A stretch of DNA of 64,000 nt from Gluconobacter vitians (GCF_015244565.1 NZ_JABCQG010000004.1:62001-126000); one strand, 5' to 3'. Shown: positions 44,498 to 54,201, counted from the stretch's first letter. The notes: a model not told the origin generated them from the sequence alone. Program-made: numbers and translations.

Positions 44498-46354
44498 ATG
44501 ACAAACTACTGGGCAGGTGGCGCAACTGGCGACTGGTTCGCTGCCGCAAACTGGAGCGAAACCAAAGTCCCCCAGAACTATGGCTGGGACAATGTGGTGG
44601 CCGGCACGTCCGATAACAGGACGGTCACGATCACTGCTGCACAGGCGAATGCAACAAATTTCGGCACGCTGACAGTCAATGCCAATGCCACGCTCAACGT
44701 CACGGCAACCTCCTCTGACGCCGGCGCCACGGTTTTCAGAACCAACCAGCTGACGGTCAACCAGGGCGGGACGATGAACGTCGCCACGTCCGGCGCCGTG
44801 GACCTCGGCAGCAATACAGTTGTCAACGGAACCCTGCAGATCAGTGGCAATCCGGCCATCGCGATCAGCAGCCACAATATGGACGGCAGCGGCACCCTGA
44901 TCTTGGACGGATCAGCACTGGGCAGCACGAACGCCTGGTTCCAGATGGGTTCGTCGCTGAAGACCGTGCTGCAGAACGGGGCGTCCCTGTACGTCAACAA
45001 CGCCGTTGCCGGTAAGGAAATCGTCTTCGGCAGCGATGCTGCAAATGGCGCCTATAACCAGATCATTCTGCAGGACTACGACCAGACGGTCAGCACGAAG
45101 ATCACGGGTTATGACGCAACCTCCGTGATCACCATTGCGGGCCAGAAGCAGCAGGGCGCGCCGATCAGCGCCAGTTTCCAGAGCAATGGCGATGGAACCT
45201 ATTCGCTGAACATCATGTTCGACCCGTGGAACAAAATCCAGCTTTCAAACATCACTTTCGGCACGAACTATGAAGCAGGCACCCCAACAGTCGTGCAGAA
45301 TGCAGATGGAAGCTGGAGTGTTATCAACGGCTCCAAACTGATCTGCTACCTTGCAGGCACCATGCTGCTTACGCCAGACGGCGAACGCGCCATTGAAACG
45401 CTCGAGCCTGGTGATCTGGTCACGGTCTATGAAAACGGCACGACCACCACGCGCACGATCACGCGCGTCGGCCATGCCCATGCCACAACCGGGAAAACCG
45501 GCGCGCCGGATCTGGACTCCGTTCCTGTCCGCATCCGCGCCAACGCTCTGGCTGACGGTATTCCGAACCGCGATCTGCTGGTCACACCCGAGCACTGCAT
45601 GATGCTCGAAGGCACGTTCATTCCGGTCCGGATGCTCGTCAATGGCATGACCATTGCCTATGACCATTCGATCACGGCCTATGACTATTACCATGTGGAA
45701 ACCGAACAGCATTCCGTTCTGGTCGCCAATGGAGCCCTGTCAGAAAGCTTCCTGGATGCCGGCCATCGCTCCGATGCCCTCATGCAGGGCAACGCGCTGG
45801 CCCGTCTGCACGCCCTCACCTGGGAGAAGGATGCAGCTGTTCCGCTCGTGACGGACCGCGCCCATGTCGAGCCCCTGTTTGCAGCACTGGCGCTCAGGGC
45901 CGCTGACCTTGGCTACACCCGTCCGGAAACCGAGGCGCCGGTATCGGCAACAGGCAGCGACATCCATCTTCTGCTGAAAGACGGCACGGCCCTGCAGCCG
46001 ATCCGCACCAGCGGCGAGCAGTTCGTCTTCATGCTTCCCGAAGACTGCCAGTCTGTCCGGATCATGAGCTCCGCCGCACGTCCGACAGACCAGATCGGCC
46101 CCTTCGTGGATGATCGCCGCAAACTCGGCCTCCTGGTCGGTGAAGCCACCCTCTGGTCCGGTGAGCGGACGCATCGTCTTTCGGATCATCTTTCGGACCC
46201 GTATGCCGATGGATGGTGGAACATCGAAAGCAGCCATGCGCGCTGGACCGGCGGCAATGCCCGCCTCGACCTTGGTTCACTGCTGAAAACATCCGGCGGC
46301 ATTCTCAGCCTCCAGATCCTCGCTCACGGCGTTCAGACAAAAGCTGCGGCCTGA
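44498..46354 (+). CDS. Hint-domain surface-type protein
   Basis: The 618-residue protein begins TNYWAGGATGDWFAAANW and then has about 250 residues of Asn/Thr/Ser/Gly-rich beta-helix-like repeats, as in autotransporter passengers. A Hint (intein-like) domain follows: C283 in CYLAGTMLLTPDGERAIETL is the expected nucleophile. A TxxH block is seen in VTPEHCMM, and ETEQHSVLVANG is the later block. An LPEDCQSVRIMS-type C-terminal domain ends the protein. There is no classical signal peptide. The start at 44498 (AGGA 9 nt upstream) fits related proteins; 44414 (GTG) and 44441 are alternatives. The Hint domain suggests self-cleavage or ligation, which is not proven here. Confidence 0.8.
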   Translation: MTNYWAGGATGDWFAAANWSETKVPQNYGWDNVVAGTSDNRTVTITAAQANATNFGTLTVNANATLNVTATSSDAGATVFRTNQLTVNQGGTMNVATSGAVDLGSNTVVNGTLQISGNPAIAISSHNMDGSGTLILDGSALGSTNAWFQMGSSLKTVLQNGASLYVNNAVAGKEIVFGSDAANGAYNQIILQDYDQTVSTKITGYDATSVITIAGQKQQGAPISASFQSNGDGTYSLNIMFDPWNKIQLSNITFGTNYEAGTPTVVQNADGSWSVINGSKLICYLAGTMLLTPDGERAIETLEPGDLVTVYENGTTTTRTITRVGHAHATTGKTGAPDLDSVPVRIRANALADGIPNRDLLVTPEHCMMLEGTFIPVRMLVNGMTIAYDHSITAYDYYHVETEQHSVLVANGALSESFLDAGHRSDALMQGNALARLHALTWEKDAAVPLVTDRAHVEPLFAALALRAADLGYTRPETEAPVSATGSDIHLLLKDGTALQPIRTSGEQFVFMLPEDCQSVRIMSSAARPTDQIGPFVDDRRKLGLLVGEATLWSGERTHRLSDHLSDPYADGWWNIESSHARWTGGNARLDLGSLLKTSGGILSLQILAHGVQTKAAA

Positions 46355-46381
46355 GCACTGTCTGCACAGTAGACCGACACT

Positions 46382-46417
46382 AAAAAAGGCAGGCCCCGAA
46401 AAGGGTCTGCCTTTTTT
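46382..46417. terminator. bidirectional intrinsic terminator
   Basis: AAAAAAGGCAG near 46382 pairs with CTGCCTTTTTT near 46407-46417 around an inner CCC/GGG stem. It ends the Hint-gene transcript and the convergent hemA transcript. Confidence 0.9.
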
Positions 46418-46464
46418 ATTCGCTTTGCAGCAGAGATGACGGGAGCCGTTAAAGCTCCCCCTTC

Positions 46465-47682
46465 TCAGGCTGCGGCGGACTTGGACGTCTTGAGCTGACG
46501 CTCCTGCCACAAGGTTGCCAAAGCCTCGACCAGTTCGTCGATCATCCCGTTCGTGTGCAGCGGCGTCGGCGTAATACGCAGACGCTCCGTGCCACGCGGG
46601 ACAGTCGGGAAATTGATCGGCTGGATGTAGTTGCCAAACCGGTTCAGCAGTTCGTCAGACAGATTGCGGCACAGTTCCGCCTCACCCACCATGACCGGGA
46701 CGATATGGCTCGGGTTCATGACATGCGGGATGCCGGCCTTGTCCAGAGCCTGCCGCAGATAGGCCACGGCCCGCTGCTGGCCTTCACGCTCGGCACTGCT
46801 GTTCCGCAGGTACCGCACGCTGGCGAGGGCACCAGCCGCAATCATCGGCGGAAGCGCCGTGGAGAAAATGAAGCCGGACCCGAAGGAACGGACGAAGTCG
46901 CAGAGCGCGGCAGATGCAGCAATATAGCCACCCACAACGCCATAGCCCTTGCCCAGCGTGCCCTCGATCACCGTAAGGCGATGGGATAGGCCCAGCTTCT
47001 CGGCCACACCGGCACCATGATCGCCATACATGCCAACGGCATGAACCTCGTCGAGATAGGTCATGGCGCCATATTTGTCGGCCAGATCACAGAAGGCTTC
47101 GATCGGGGCGATATCGCCGTCCATCGAATAGACAGACTCGAAAGCGATGATCTTCGGAACATCCGCCGGCAGCTCCTTCAGACGACGCTCCAGATCCTCA
47201 ACATCGTTATGACGGAAGATCTGCTTCTCGGCGCGGGAATGACGGATGCCCTCGATCATGGACGCATGATTGAGCTCGTCGGACAGCACAACGCAGTTGC
47301 GCAGACGCCCCGCGATGGTCCCGAGCGTCACCCAGTTCGACAGGTAACCGGAATTGAAGAGCAGCGCGCTTTCCTTGCCATGCAGGGAGGCGAGCTCTTT
47401 TTCCAGCTCCACATGATAGTGGTTGGTGCCCGAAATATTGCGGGTTCCGCCTGCTCCGGCGCCCGTTTCGTCCAGTGCCGTATGCATGGCTGTCAGGACT
47501 TCGGGGTGCTGCCCCATGCCAAGATAGTCGTTCGAGCACCAGACCGTGACATCACGGCCCAGGCCATGATGGAAAGCCTTGGGGAAGTTACCGGCCCGGC
47601 GTTCCAGATCCGCAAAATAACGGTAGCTGCCATCCGCATGCAGACCGTCAAGGGCGGACTGAAACATCGCATCATAGTTCAT
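46465..47682 (-). CDS. hemA: 5-aminolevulinate synthase HemA
   Basis: This PLP enzyme condenses glycine and succinyl-CoA to 5-aminolevulinate, the first step of heme synthesis by the C4 route used by alphaproteobacteria. The 405-residue protein has [20 protein letters not shown], the [17 protein letters not shown] block and the PLP lysine K245 in [14 protein letters not shown]. The ATG at 47682 has AGGAG 9 nt upstream. That site lies inside the end of the upstream lysR gene, and the start overlaps the lysR stop as ATGA, so the two are translationally linked. A start at 47799 would extend back into lysR and is not credible. Confidence 0.95.
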   Translation of the reverse strand: MNYDAMFQSALDGLHADGSYRYFADLERRAGNFPKAFHHGLGRDVTVWCSNDYLGMGQHPEVLTAMHTALDETGAGAGGTRNISGTNHYHVELEKELASLHGKESALLFNSGYLSNWVTLGTIAGRLRNCVVLSDELNHASMIEGIRHSRAEKQIFRHNDVEDLERRLKELPADVPKIIAFESVYSMDGDIAPIEAFCDLADKYGAMTYLDEVHAVGMYGDHGAGVAEKLGLSHRLTVIEGTLGKGYGVVGGYIAASAALCDFVRSFGSGFIFSTALPPMIAAGALASVRYLRNSSAEREGQQRAVAYLRQALDKAGIPHVMNPSHIVPVMVGEAELCRNLSDELLNRFGNYIQPINFPTVPRGTERLRITPTPLHTNGMIDELVEALATLWQERQLKTSKSAAA

Positions 47683-48638
47683 CGCGTTTTCTCCTGCCCG
47701 GCACTGTAATCCTGTGACACGATCTCGCCAAGCACTCTCTCCAGATAAGCCAGCAGAACCCGCAGCCGGGCTGACATCTGCGTCCGCGTGGCCCCACACC
47801 CCGTGACAATGAACCAGACGGACAGCTCGGCCCCTGTCCAGCCGGGCAGCACTTCCACGATCCGACCACTTTCCAGATCCGGCCGCAGCATGAACTCCGG
47901 CAGAAGCGCGATCCCCAGACCCGATCGAATGGCGGGCAGGAGCATATCCCCGCTATTGGCGGTCACACGCCCTTTCAGTCTTACAGAAGCCTGCCGGCCG
48001 TCTTCATGTTTCAGACGCAGAAAATCGGGAACTGGCGCATTGGCATAAAGAAGCCCCGGCTGTCCGGCCAGATCCTCGGGACTGTCCACCTGCGTCAGCG
48101 TCCCGTGGAACTGCCGCGAACAGACAAGCCGCGTCACGGACCGGCACAGCAGAAACGCCTGCCCCGATACGGCCGGGCGAAGCAACCCGGACGTAATCCG
48201 GACAGCCGCTTCAAACCGCCCCGCTAGCAGATCCACAACCCCGTCATCCAGATCCATATCCAGCGTGATATCCGGATAGCGTTCCAGAAATCCGGGCAAG
48301 GCGGGCCCGAGCACCTCATGCCCAAACGTCATGGGCGCCGCCAGCCGGATCAGACCACGCGGCGTGGCCGTTCCTTCCCGCAATTCGGCTTCCAGTCCTT
48401 CACCTTCCGAAAGGATGCGGCGCGCTCGCTCAAGACATTCCGCCCCCTCTGCCGTCAGGGAAAGATGGCGCGCACTGCGCTGGAACAGCGTCGTCCCAAG
48501 CCGATGCTCGAGACGCCCCATGATCTTGGAAACAGTCGGCGCCGAAAGCCCGAGAGAACGTGCAGCCGCGGCAAAGGAACCGCTTTCCGCCACCCGCGCA
48601 AACACAGCCCAGCCTTCCAGATCAGGCAGACCGGTCAT
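47679..48638 (-). CDS. LysR-family transcriptional regulator
   Basis: The 319-residue regulator has an N-terminal winged helix with [23 protein letters not shown], followed by an effector-binding domain from about residue 90. The layout resembles the DmlR/CrgA subgroup. It is transcribed away from the pirin gene and toward hemA; its stop overlaps the hemA ATG. A perfect inverted repeat lies 8 bp before its start codon. By the usual LysR pattern it would regulate the divergent pirin gene and itself, and through the overlap possibly hemA. Confidence 0.88.
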   Translation of the reverse strand: MTGLPDLEGWAVFARVAESGSFAAAARSLGLSAPTVSKIMGRLEHRLGTTLFQRSARHLSLTAEGAECLERARRILSEGEGLEAELREGTATPRGLIRLAAPMTFGHEVLGPALPGFLERYPDITLDMDLDDGVVDLLAGRFEAAVRITSGLLRPAVSGQAFLLCRSVTRLVCSRQFHGTLTQVDSPEDLAGQPGLLYANAPVPDFLRLKHEDGRQASVRLKGRVTANSGDMLLPAIRSGLGIALLPEFMLRPDLESGRIVEVLPGWTGAELSVWFIVTGCGATRTQMSARLRVLLAYLERVLGEIVSQDYSAGQEKTR

Positions 48639-48646
48639 GTGGTTTC

Positions 48647-48665
48647 TGGAAACTTCACATTTCCA
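48647..48665. promoter_or_regulatory. perfect inverted repeat in the lysR-pirin intergenic region (candidate operator)
   Basis: TGGAAA (48647-48652) and TTTCCA (48660-48665) are exact inverted copies with a 7-nt spacer, in the 99-bp region between the divergent lysR and pirin starts. Size and placement match a LysR-type binding site. Binding by the adjacent regulator is inference. Confidence 0.6.
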
Positions 48666-48737
48666 TCCTTTCCATTTTCTTCATGACCTCCCTACCCCAT
48701 TATCTGCAACAAGACATCAATTCAGGAGCATGATCCC

Positions 48738-49442
48738 ATGCTGGACATCAGACCGTTCGCTTCTCTCGGCCATGCCGATCACGGCTGGCTCGACGCCCAT
48801 TATCATTTTTCCTTCTCGGATTATCACGATCGCAACCGTATGCACTGGGGCCGCCTGCGCGTCTGGAATGACGACCGCATCGCACCCCATAACGGCTTTG
48901 GCGCCCATCCCCATCGCGACATGGAAATCATCACCTATGTCCGCACCGGCGCCATCACGCATGAGGACAGCCTCGGCAACCGTGGCCGGACCGAAGCGGG
49001 CGACGTGCAGGTCATGTCCGCAGGCAGCGGCATCGTCCATTCCGAGTTCAACAGGGATGATGACGCCACAACACTGTTCCAGATCTGGCTGATCCCAGAT
49101 GGCACAGGCGGCAAGCCGTCCTGGGGTACACGTCCGTTTCCGCGCCATGAACGCAACGGCCGGTTCGTCCCGCTCGCATCAGGTTTCCCGGAAGACAACG
49201 CCCTGCCCATCCGAACCCGTGGCCGCGTTCTGGGCGCGACCCTCAAGGCCGGTGAAACGCTGACCTTCGAGACGGACCGGAGCATGTTCTCCTATCTCGT
49301 TCCGGCGACCGGCAGCGTGGAGATCGATGGTCAGATCGTCGGACACAGGGACGGCGCGGCCCTGAGCGACGTGGAAAGCATTACCCTCACCGCGCGGGAA
49401 GATGCAGAAATTGTTCTGGTGGAAAGCGCCGCTTTGCGTTGA
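48738..49442 (+). CDS. pirin family protein
   Basis: Pirins are bicupin iron proteins; some bacterial members act as quercetinases or modulate central metabolism. The 234-residue protein has metal-binding His residues in NGFGAHPHRDMEIITYV, then SAGSGIVHSEFN with a further His/Glu. A second, shorter cupin follows with ETLTFETDRSMFSYLVPATG. AGGAG lies 9 nt before the ATG. It is divergent from the LysR-type regulator, a common arrangement for pirin genes. Confidence 0.92.
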   Translation: MLDIRPFASLGHADHGWLDAHYHFSFSDYHDRNRMHWGRLRVWNDDRIAPHNGFGAHPHRDMEIITYVRTGAITHEDSLGNRGRTEAGDVQVMSAGSGIVHSEFNRDDDATTLFQIWLIPDGTGGKPSWGTRPFPRHERNGRFVPLASGFPEDNALPIRTRGRVLGATLKAGETLTFETDRSMFSYLVPATGSVEIDGQIVGHRDGAALSDVESITLTAREDAEIVLVESAALR

Positions 49443-49605
49443 ACCGGGCCTGCATCAGAAGTGTGACAACACGCCCATTTCCTGTGACAAACAACACAGA
49501 AAGGTGTTGCCAGATGCCGGCACCCTTTGGTCAGGAAAAACGTTCTGGATGCAGGGCCACCAGCCCGGCAGAGGCCCGTTTTCTCCTGACGAAAGGAGCC
49601 TGACA

Positions 49606-50004
49606 ATGACCGCTCAGAACACATTCACATCCAAGTCTCCGGCCTCTGGCACCGGCCAGACCGAAGCCCAGGCTGCAACATCCGTTTTTATCCGTTTCGG
49701 CGACTGGCTGAGTGGTGCAAGTACGGATCGTTCCGGCATGACAGAAGTCACCATCAAGATGATGAAAGAAGACTGCCAGCTGGCCACGGCGATCAGTGAA
49801 ATCCGGCTTCCCCCCTCCACCCCCCTTTCACCGGAACAGGTCGAAGACCTGATGGGAGAAAGGCGCCTGAACCATATCTGTGAAGAAACCGGTCAGTCGC
49901 CCGAGGCGGTCGAGAATGCGCTGACCGAGGTTCTTCCGATGCTCGCCTCCATGCTTCGGGAAAATCCGGAACGACTTTTCAGTTATCAGTGTAAGATCAA
50001 CTGA
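49606..50004 (+). CDS. YidB/DUF937-like protein
   Basis: The 132-residue protein is started at 49606, which has AAGGAG 8 nt upstream. The C-terminal half resembles the YidB/DUF937 pattern: LSPEQVEDLMGERRLNHICE, then GQSPEAVENALTEVLPML. The N-terminal 60 residues are Ser/Thr-rich, with FGDWLSGASTDRSGMTEVTI between. There is no signal peptide. No function is established for this group. It is convergent with the EAL-like gene, whose stop codon sits inside an inverted repeat. Confidence 0.6.
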   Translation: MTAQNTFTSKSPASGTGQTEAQAATSVFIRFGDWLSGASTDRSGMTEVTIKMMKEDCQLATAISEIRLPPSTPLSPEQVEDLMGERRLNHICEETGQSPEAVENALTEVLPMLASMLRENPERLFSYQCKIN

Positions 50005-50032
50005 ACGGCCGATGCCAGATCACCCTTATGGA

Positions 50033-50068
50033 AACGGCGGAAAGCCCCTCTAGAGGCCTTCCGCCGTT
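50033..50068. terminator. inverted repeat between convergent genes
   Basis: AACGGCGGAA (50033-50042) and TTCCGCCGTT (50059-50068) form a 10-bp stem with a 16-nt loop. It overlaps the stop codon of the minus-strand EAL-like gene and follows the YidB-like gene by 29 bp. It probably helps end both transcripts, although the T-run is weak. Confidence 0.6.
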
Positions 50069-51060
50069 CTTGCCATGCGTCGGCGACGTGGGCGTCCTGC
50101 CGTCTCTTCGAAACGCTCGGTAATCTGTGCCGTCGTCTCAGGCGTGGCAAGAACCGTTCCTGAAGCCTCGACGCATCCAGCCTTCTGCACGAAGGCCAGA
50201 AGATCAGGCGAGTCCACCCCTATGCCCCGGACCTTGAGTCCCAGCGCTTTGACCGCTTCCAGAGCCGCCCGATAAAAAAGCATGGCGCTTTCATCGAGAA
50301 GCGGCGCATTCCCGGACTGCTGCCAAGACATGCCAGACGGTGCCAGCATGGAGACGTCAAACTGGACCCCATCCAGCAGACCACCCATGGCCCGCTCGCG
50401 CAGCAGACTCAGGCTGGATGGCGCACTGCCAAATCCTCCAAGAAAAATCTGGCATCCCTGATCACGCAGTGCGGACAGGGTGTAGCAGGTTTCCTTGTCG
50501 TCCTGCGCCAGTCCGCTTTCCTGAAAGACAAGATCAAGCCGGCTGACCGGAAAACCGCTGGTCTGAAGAACAGCATTGAGGCGGCCATTGAAATCGCCAT
50601 CCGGTGCCTGATCGTCTTCCAGAGACACCATCAGACGCATACCGTCCGGCCAGGTCACCGCCTGCGAACAGGCATTCCCCAACAGATCCGAGTCAAACTC
50701 CCGCTGCTGCTGACCGAGACTCTTACGCCGGCTTTTGCGCAGGGTCCGTCGTGGCACCGAGAGCCAGAGCTGGCTCATATCCACCTGCGCCCCGATCACC
50801 TTGTCCATGCCACCGCGGCCCACCATAAAACGTGGCAGCCATCGCAACGGCGGCAGCGCGCTCTTCTGGCGCGCCCTCCGGCTTCGCAGTGTCGTGGCAA
50901 ACATTCCTGCACTCGACGCGCTCATGGGCGTAGCGTAGCCGGTGCTGCTTTCTGGCAGTTCGGACAGCCCATCTGCCATGACTGTCCGGCCGGCATGCAG
51001 GTTCTGAGGGGCTGCCGGCACCGAAGTCGCTCCCTGTCCTAGATCATCCAATGCGGACAC
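50050..51060 (-). CDS. degenerate EAL-like domain protein
   Basis: The 336-residue protein has a C-terminal half shaped like an EAL cyclic-di-GMP phosphodiesterase domain but lacks the catalytic residues. The usual DDFGTGYSSL loop is GGFGSAPSSLSLLRE here, the VKID strand is GVQFDVSML, and the EGVET loop reads GIGVDSPDLL. No EAL triplet is seen. The N-terminal 100 residues are Ser/Arg-rich and not recognised. It is therefore probably an inactive binding protein or regulator. It faces the MFS transporter gene across 253 bp and is convergent with the YidB-like gene. Confidence 0.65.
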   Translation of the reverse strand: MSALDDLGQGATSVPAAPQNLHAGRTVMADGLSELPESSTGYATPMSASSAGMFATTLRSRRARQKSALPPLRWLPRFMVGRGGMDKVIGAQVDMSQLWLSVPRRTLRKSRRKSLGQQQREFDSDLLGNACSQAVTWPDGMRLMVSLEDDQAPDGDFNGRLNAVLQTSGFPVSRLDLVFQESGLAQDDKETCYTLSALRDQGCQIFLGGFGSAPSSLSLLRERAMGGLLDGVQFDVSMLAPSGMSWQQSGNAPLLDESAMLFYRAALEAVKALGLKVRGIGVDSPDLLAFVQKAGCVEASGTVLATPETTAQITERFEETAGRPRRRRMARTAEGL

Positions 51061-51313
51061 CTCCGTTCTTCATGACAGGGACAATGGCGGCCAACAGCCT
51101 AATTTTTCCTTAATAGCGGCAGGTTTTTCTGATGTGCTTTGAACGGCAGACGCCGTCTCATACCCGCCCGGCCTATTCTGGCCTTTCCGTTCAAACTCTT
51201 CGTTCGATCAATTTGGACAAAGCTGTTACGGTTTCGTGTCCGGACATTCTTCCGGGCCTGTGACACCCCTTCGGCGCGGCTTTTTTTCCGTGGCCGGGAC
51301 AGGACCATTCTGC

Positions 51314-52597
51314 ATGACGGATGCTGCGACCCGCTCCGCCGTATCGCCCTCTTCCCAAGGTTCCCTGCGTGCTCTCCTGCCCTACTGGCAGGTCACTTTT
51401 GCGTCTTTTCTGGGCTGGTTCCTGGATGCTTTCGACCAGACGACGCTCATGTTCACGTTGCCGGATATCGCCCATGATTTCGGGTGCACGATCGCCGATC
51501 TGGGGGCCGTCCTGATGGGCCAGTCCATCGGCCGGGCCGTCGGCAATACCGGCTGGGGTTGGCTGGCCGACCGCTATGGTCGCAAGCCGGCTTTCATGCT
51601 CGGCGTGGTGTGGTTTGCGCTCTTTTCCGCCCTGACAGGCCTGTCCCATCACTTTTATGTGCTCATGGCCGTGCAGTTCATGTTCGGAATTGGTTTTGGC
51701 GGAGAATGGACCGCCTCGGCCGCGCTTCTGATGGAAAGTGTGCCCGCCTGGACGCGCCCCATGGCCTCCGCACTCATGATGTCCGGCTATGAAGTCGGGT
51801 ATTTTGTCGCAGCCGGCGTACAGGCTCTGGTGCTACCGCATTATGGATGGCGCGTGCTGTTCTTCATCGGTCTGGCCCCGGCCCTGCTGGCACTGTTCGT
51901 CCGGATCGGCGTGCCGGAAAGCCCGGTCTGGCTCCGCAACCGCGAAGTCCGGCTGGCACAGGGGCGTCAGCAACATGTCCAGCCAAAGCTGCGTCCGAAA
52001 TTCCGCCTGACAGGGGCCGCGCTTCAGGCCATCGCATTCATGAGCTTTCTCGAATTTCAGAAAGCAGCGATCTACACCTATTACCCAACGATCCTGCGCG
52101 GCAGCCATCACCTGACACAGCAGGCGGTGTTCTGGCCGGTTACGCTCTATTGCCTCGGATCATTCAGCGGAAAGGTGCTCTGCGGCTGGCTGGCCGAGCG
52201 GTTCGGCGAGCTTCGCGTCATGATCAGTGCGCTGGTCGTGGTGATGCTGGCGATCTGGCCATTCCTGAGCGCACCGGGCTGGACCATGCTGCTGGTCGCC
52301 GCCTTCGTCATGGGAGGAGCCGCTTCGGGTATCTTTGCCCTTGTCCCGTATTATCTGGCCCAGCGCTTCCCGTCCGACACACGCAGCTTCGGTATGGGGC
52401 TGGGCTATGCGCTCGGCTCCATCGGGCAGGGTATGGCACAGAAATTCGTGCCCATGTTCGGGCCCACAGCCCTCACCCTGCCGCTGTCAGCCGAGATCTT
52501 CGTGCTGGGCACCAGCCTTGTGACTGGCGCCATCGCCCTCATCCGCCCGAAAGAACTTCCGGGCGAACACATGGAAGGCGACGAAACGGCCTCTTAA
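51314..52597 (+). CDS. MFS transporter of the carboxylate/aromatic-acid proton symporter type
   Basis: The 427-residue protein has 12 predicted helices with the MFS loop DRYGRKPAFMLGV. The start region FASFLGWFLDAFDQTTLMF and GIGFGGEWTASAALLMESV are typical of the sialate/lactate and aromatic-acid symporter subfamilies. The likely substrate is an organic acid, but which one is not readable. I start it at the ATG at 51314 (AGGA 10 nt upstream), since the frame from 51236 adds an unrelated head. It overlaps the convergent FAD gene by 4 bp. Confidence 0.85.
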   Translation: MTDAATRSAVSPSSQGSLRALLPYWQVTFASFLGWFLDAFDQTTLMFTLPDIAHDFGCTIADLGAVLMGQSIGRAVGNTGWGWLADRYGRKPAFMLGVVWFALFSALTGLSHHFYVLMAVQFMFGIGFGGEWTASAALLMESVPAWTRPMASALMMSGYEVGYFVAAGVQALVLPHYGWRVLFFIGLAPALLALFVRIGVPESPVWLRNREVRLAQGRQQHVQPKLRPKFRLTGAALQAIAFMSFLEFQKAAIYTYYPTILRGSHHLTQQAVFWPVTLYCLGSFSGKVLCGWLAERFGELRVMISALVVVMLAIWPFLSAPGWTMLLVAAFVMGGAASGIFALVPYYLAQRFPSDTRSFGMGLGYALGSIGQGMAQKFVPMFGPTALTLPLSAEIFVLGTSLVTGAIALIRPKELPGEHMEGDETAS

Positions 52598-54201
52598 AGG
52601 GAGGCTGCCAGCCACTCCGCCGCCCGGATGCCATCAATCCCGGCGGAAACGATGCCTCCGGCATATCCTGCGCCCTCACCGGCCGGAAACAGACCGCGCA
52701 GTGTCGGGTTCTGCCCCTCACGGTCACGACGCAGGCGGATCGGAGACGACGTCCGCGTTTCCACGCCGGTCATGACCGCATCTTCCATCGAAAATCCGCG
52801 CAGCTTGCGCTCGAACTGCGGCAGGGCCTCGCGGATGGCATCCGTCACGAAAGCCGGCAGGCATTGCGTCAGATCCGTCGGCGTCACACCCGGTTGGTAT
52901 GACGGCACAACAGCCCCAAGAGACGTGGAGGGACGGCCCGCCAGAAAATCCCCGACCCTCTGGGCCGGCGCGTTGTAGTTGCTGCCGCCCGCGACGAACG
53001 CCGCTTTTTCCCATTTCCGCTGAAAAGCCACACCACCCAGAACATCGTCCGGAAAATCCAGTTCCGGCTTCACCTCGACGACGATGCCGCTATTGGCATT
53101 GCGCTCGGCCCGCGAATACTGGCTCATGCCGTTGGTGACGACCTGTCCTTCCTCGGATGTCGCCGCCACGACCTGCCCTCCTGGACACATGCAGAACGAA
53201 TAGACCGCACGGCCATTCGACGCATGATGGACGAGCTTGTAATCCGCAGCTCCGAGCATTTCATGCCCGGCGCTCGCCCCAAAACGGGCTACGTCGATCA
53301 CCGACTGCGGATGCTCGATCCGCACACCGATAGAGAACGGCTTGGCATCCATCTCCACCTGAGCGTCACGCAGCATCTCGAACGTATCGCGCGCCGAATG
53401 TCCGACAGCCAGAATGACACGTTCCGCTGGCAGCGTTTCGCCACTGGACAGACGCAGGCCGCGCAGACGACGCTCCGTGCCCTCGCCTTCCATGTCGAAC
53501 CCTTCAACGCGGGTCTCGAAACGGTACTCACCGCCCAGACGCTCGATTTCGGCACGGATGAACATGACCATCGTGACCAGACGGAACGTGCCGATATGCG
53601 GTTTGGAAATGGTCAGGATTTCTTCCGGAGCCCCCGCCCGCACGAATTCTTCCAGGACATGCCGTCCCAGATGGCGCGGGTCAGAAACGCCGGAATAGAG
53701 CTTGCCGTCCGAGAACGTCCCCGCCCCGCCCTCACCGAACTGCACGTTGCTTTCAGGCGTCAGGACGGATTTGCGCCACAGGGCGAATGTATCGACCGTC
53801 CGCGCCTTCACATCCTTGCCGCGCTCAATGATGATGGGTTTCAGTCCGGCCTGTGCCAGTGTCAGCGCCGCCATGATCCCGCATGGCCCTGCGCCGATCA
53901 CGACAGGACGCGGCATGCCTTCAGGCAGCGTCGCTTCCGGCGGATGATAGGTCGTGTCCGGCGTCAGCCGCACACGCTGGTCACCCTCATGCGCAGCCAA
54001 TACTGTGGCTTCGTCGGCAACGTCGCAGTCCACATTATAGACCAGCACGATATGGCCGCGCTTGCGGGCATCATATCCACGACGCGCCACGTGCAGGGCC
54101 TTCAGGTCTTCGGACGCAATGTTCAGACGCGCAAGCACGGCTTCGCGCAGCGCCTCCTCCGGATGATCCAGCGGCAGGCGCAGTTCGGTAATGCGGATCA
54201 T
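52594..54201 (-). CDS. FAD-dependent oxidoreductase of uncharacterised family
   Basis: The 535-residue protein has an N-terminal domain of about 90 residues and then an FAD-binding fold, PVVIGAGPCGIMAALTLAQA, near residue 100. Further blocks are FGEGGAGTFSDGKLYSGV near 155, SFCMCPGGQVVAATSEEGQV near 345, and LFPAGEGAGYAGGIVSAGID near the end. The family is widespread and called an uncharacterised FAD-dependent dehydrogenase; the substrate is not known. Its start overlaps the UPF0114 gene stop by one base, so the two probably form an operon. Its 3' end overlaps the convergent MFS gene. Confidence 0.85.
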   Translation of the reverse strand: MIRITELRLPLDHPEEALREAVLARLNIASEDLKALHVARRGYDARKRGHIVLVYNVDCDVADEATVLAAHEGDQRVRLTPDTTYHPPEATLPEGMPRPVVIGAGPCGIMAALTLAQAGLKPIIIERGKDVKARTVDTFALWRKSVLTPESNVQFGEGGAGTFSDGKLYSGVSDPRHLGRHVLEEFVRAGAPEEILTISKPHIGTFRLVTMVMFIRAEIERLGGEYRFETRVEGFDMEGEGTERRLRGLRLSSGETLPAERVILAVGHSARDTFEMLRDAQVEMDAKPFSIGVRIEHPQSVIDVARFGASAGHEMLGAADYKLVHHASNGRAVYSFCMCPGGQVVAATSEEGQVVTNGMSQYSRAERNANSGIVVEVKPELDFPDDVLGGVAFQRKWEKAAFVAGGSNYNAPAQRVGDFLAGRPSTSLGAVVPSYQPGVTPTDLTQCLPAFVTDAIREALPQFERKLRGFSMEDAVMTGVETRTSSPIRLRRDREGQNPTLRGLFPAGEGAGYAGGIVSAGIDGIRAAEWLAASL

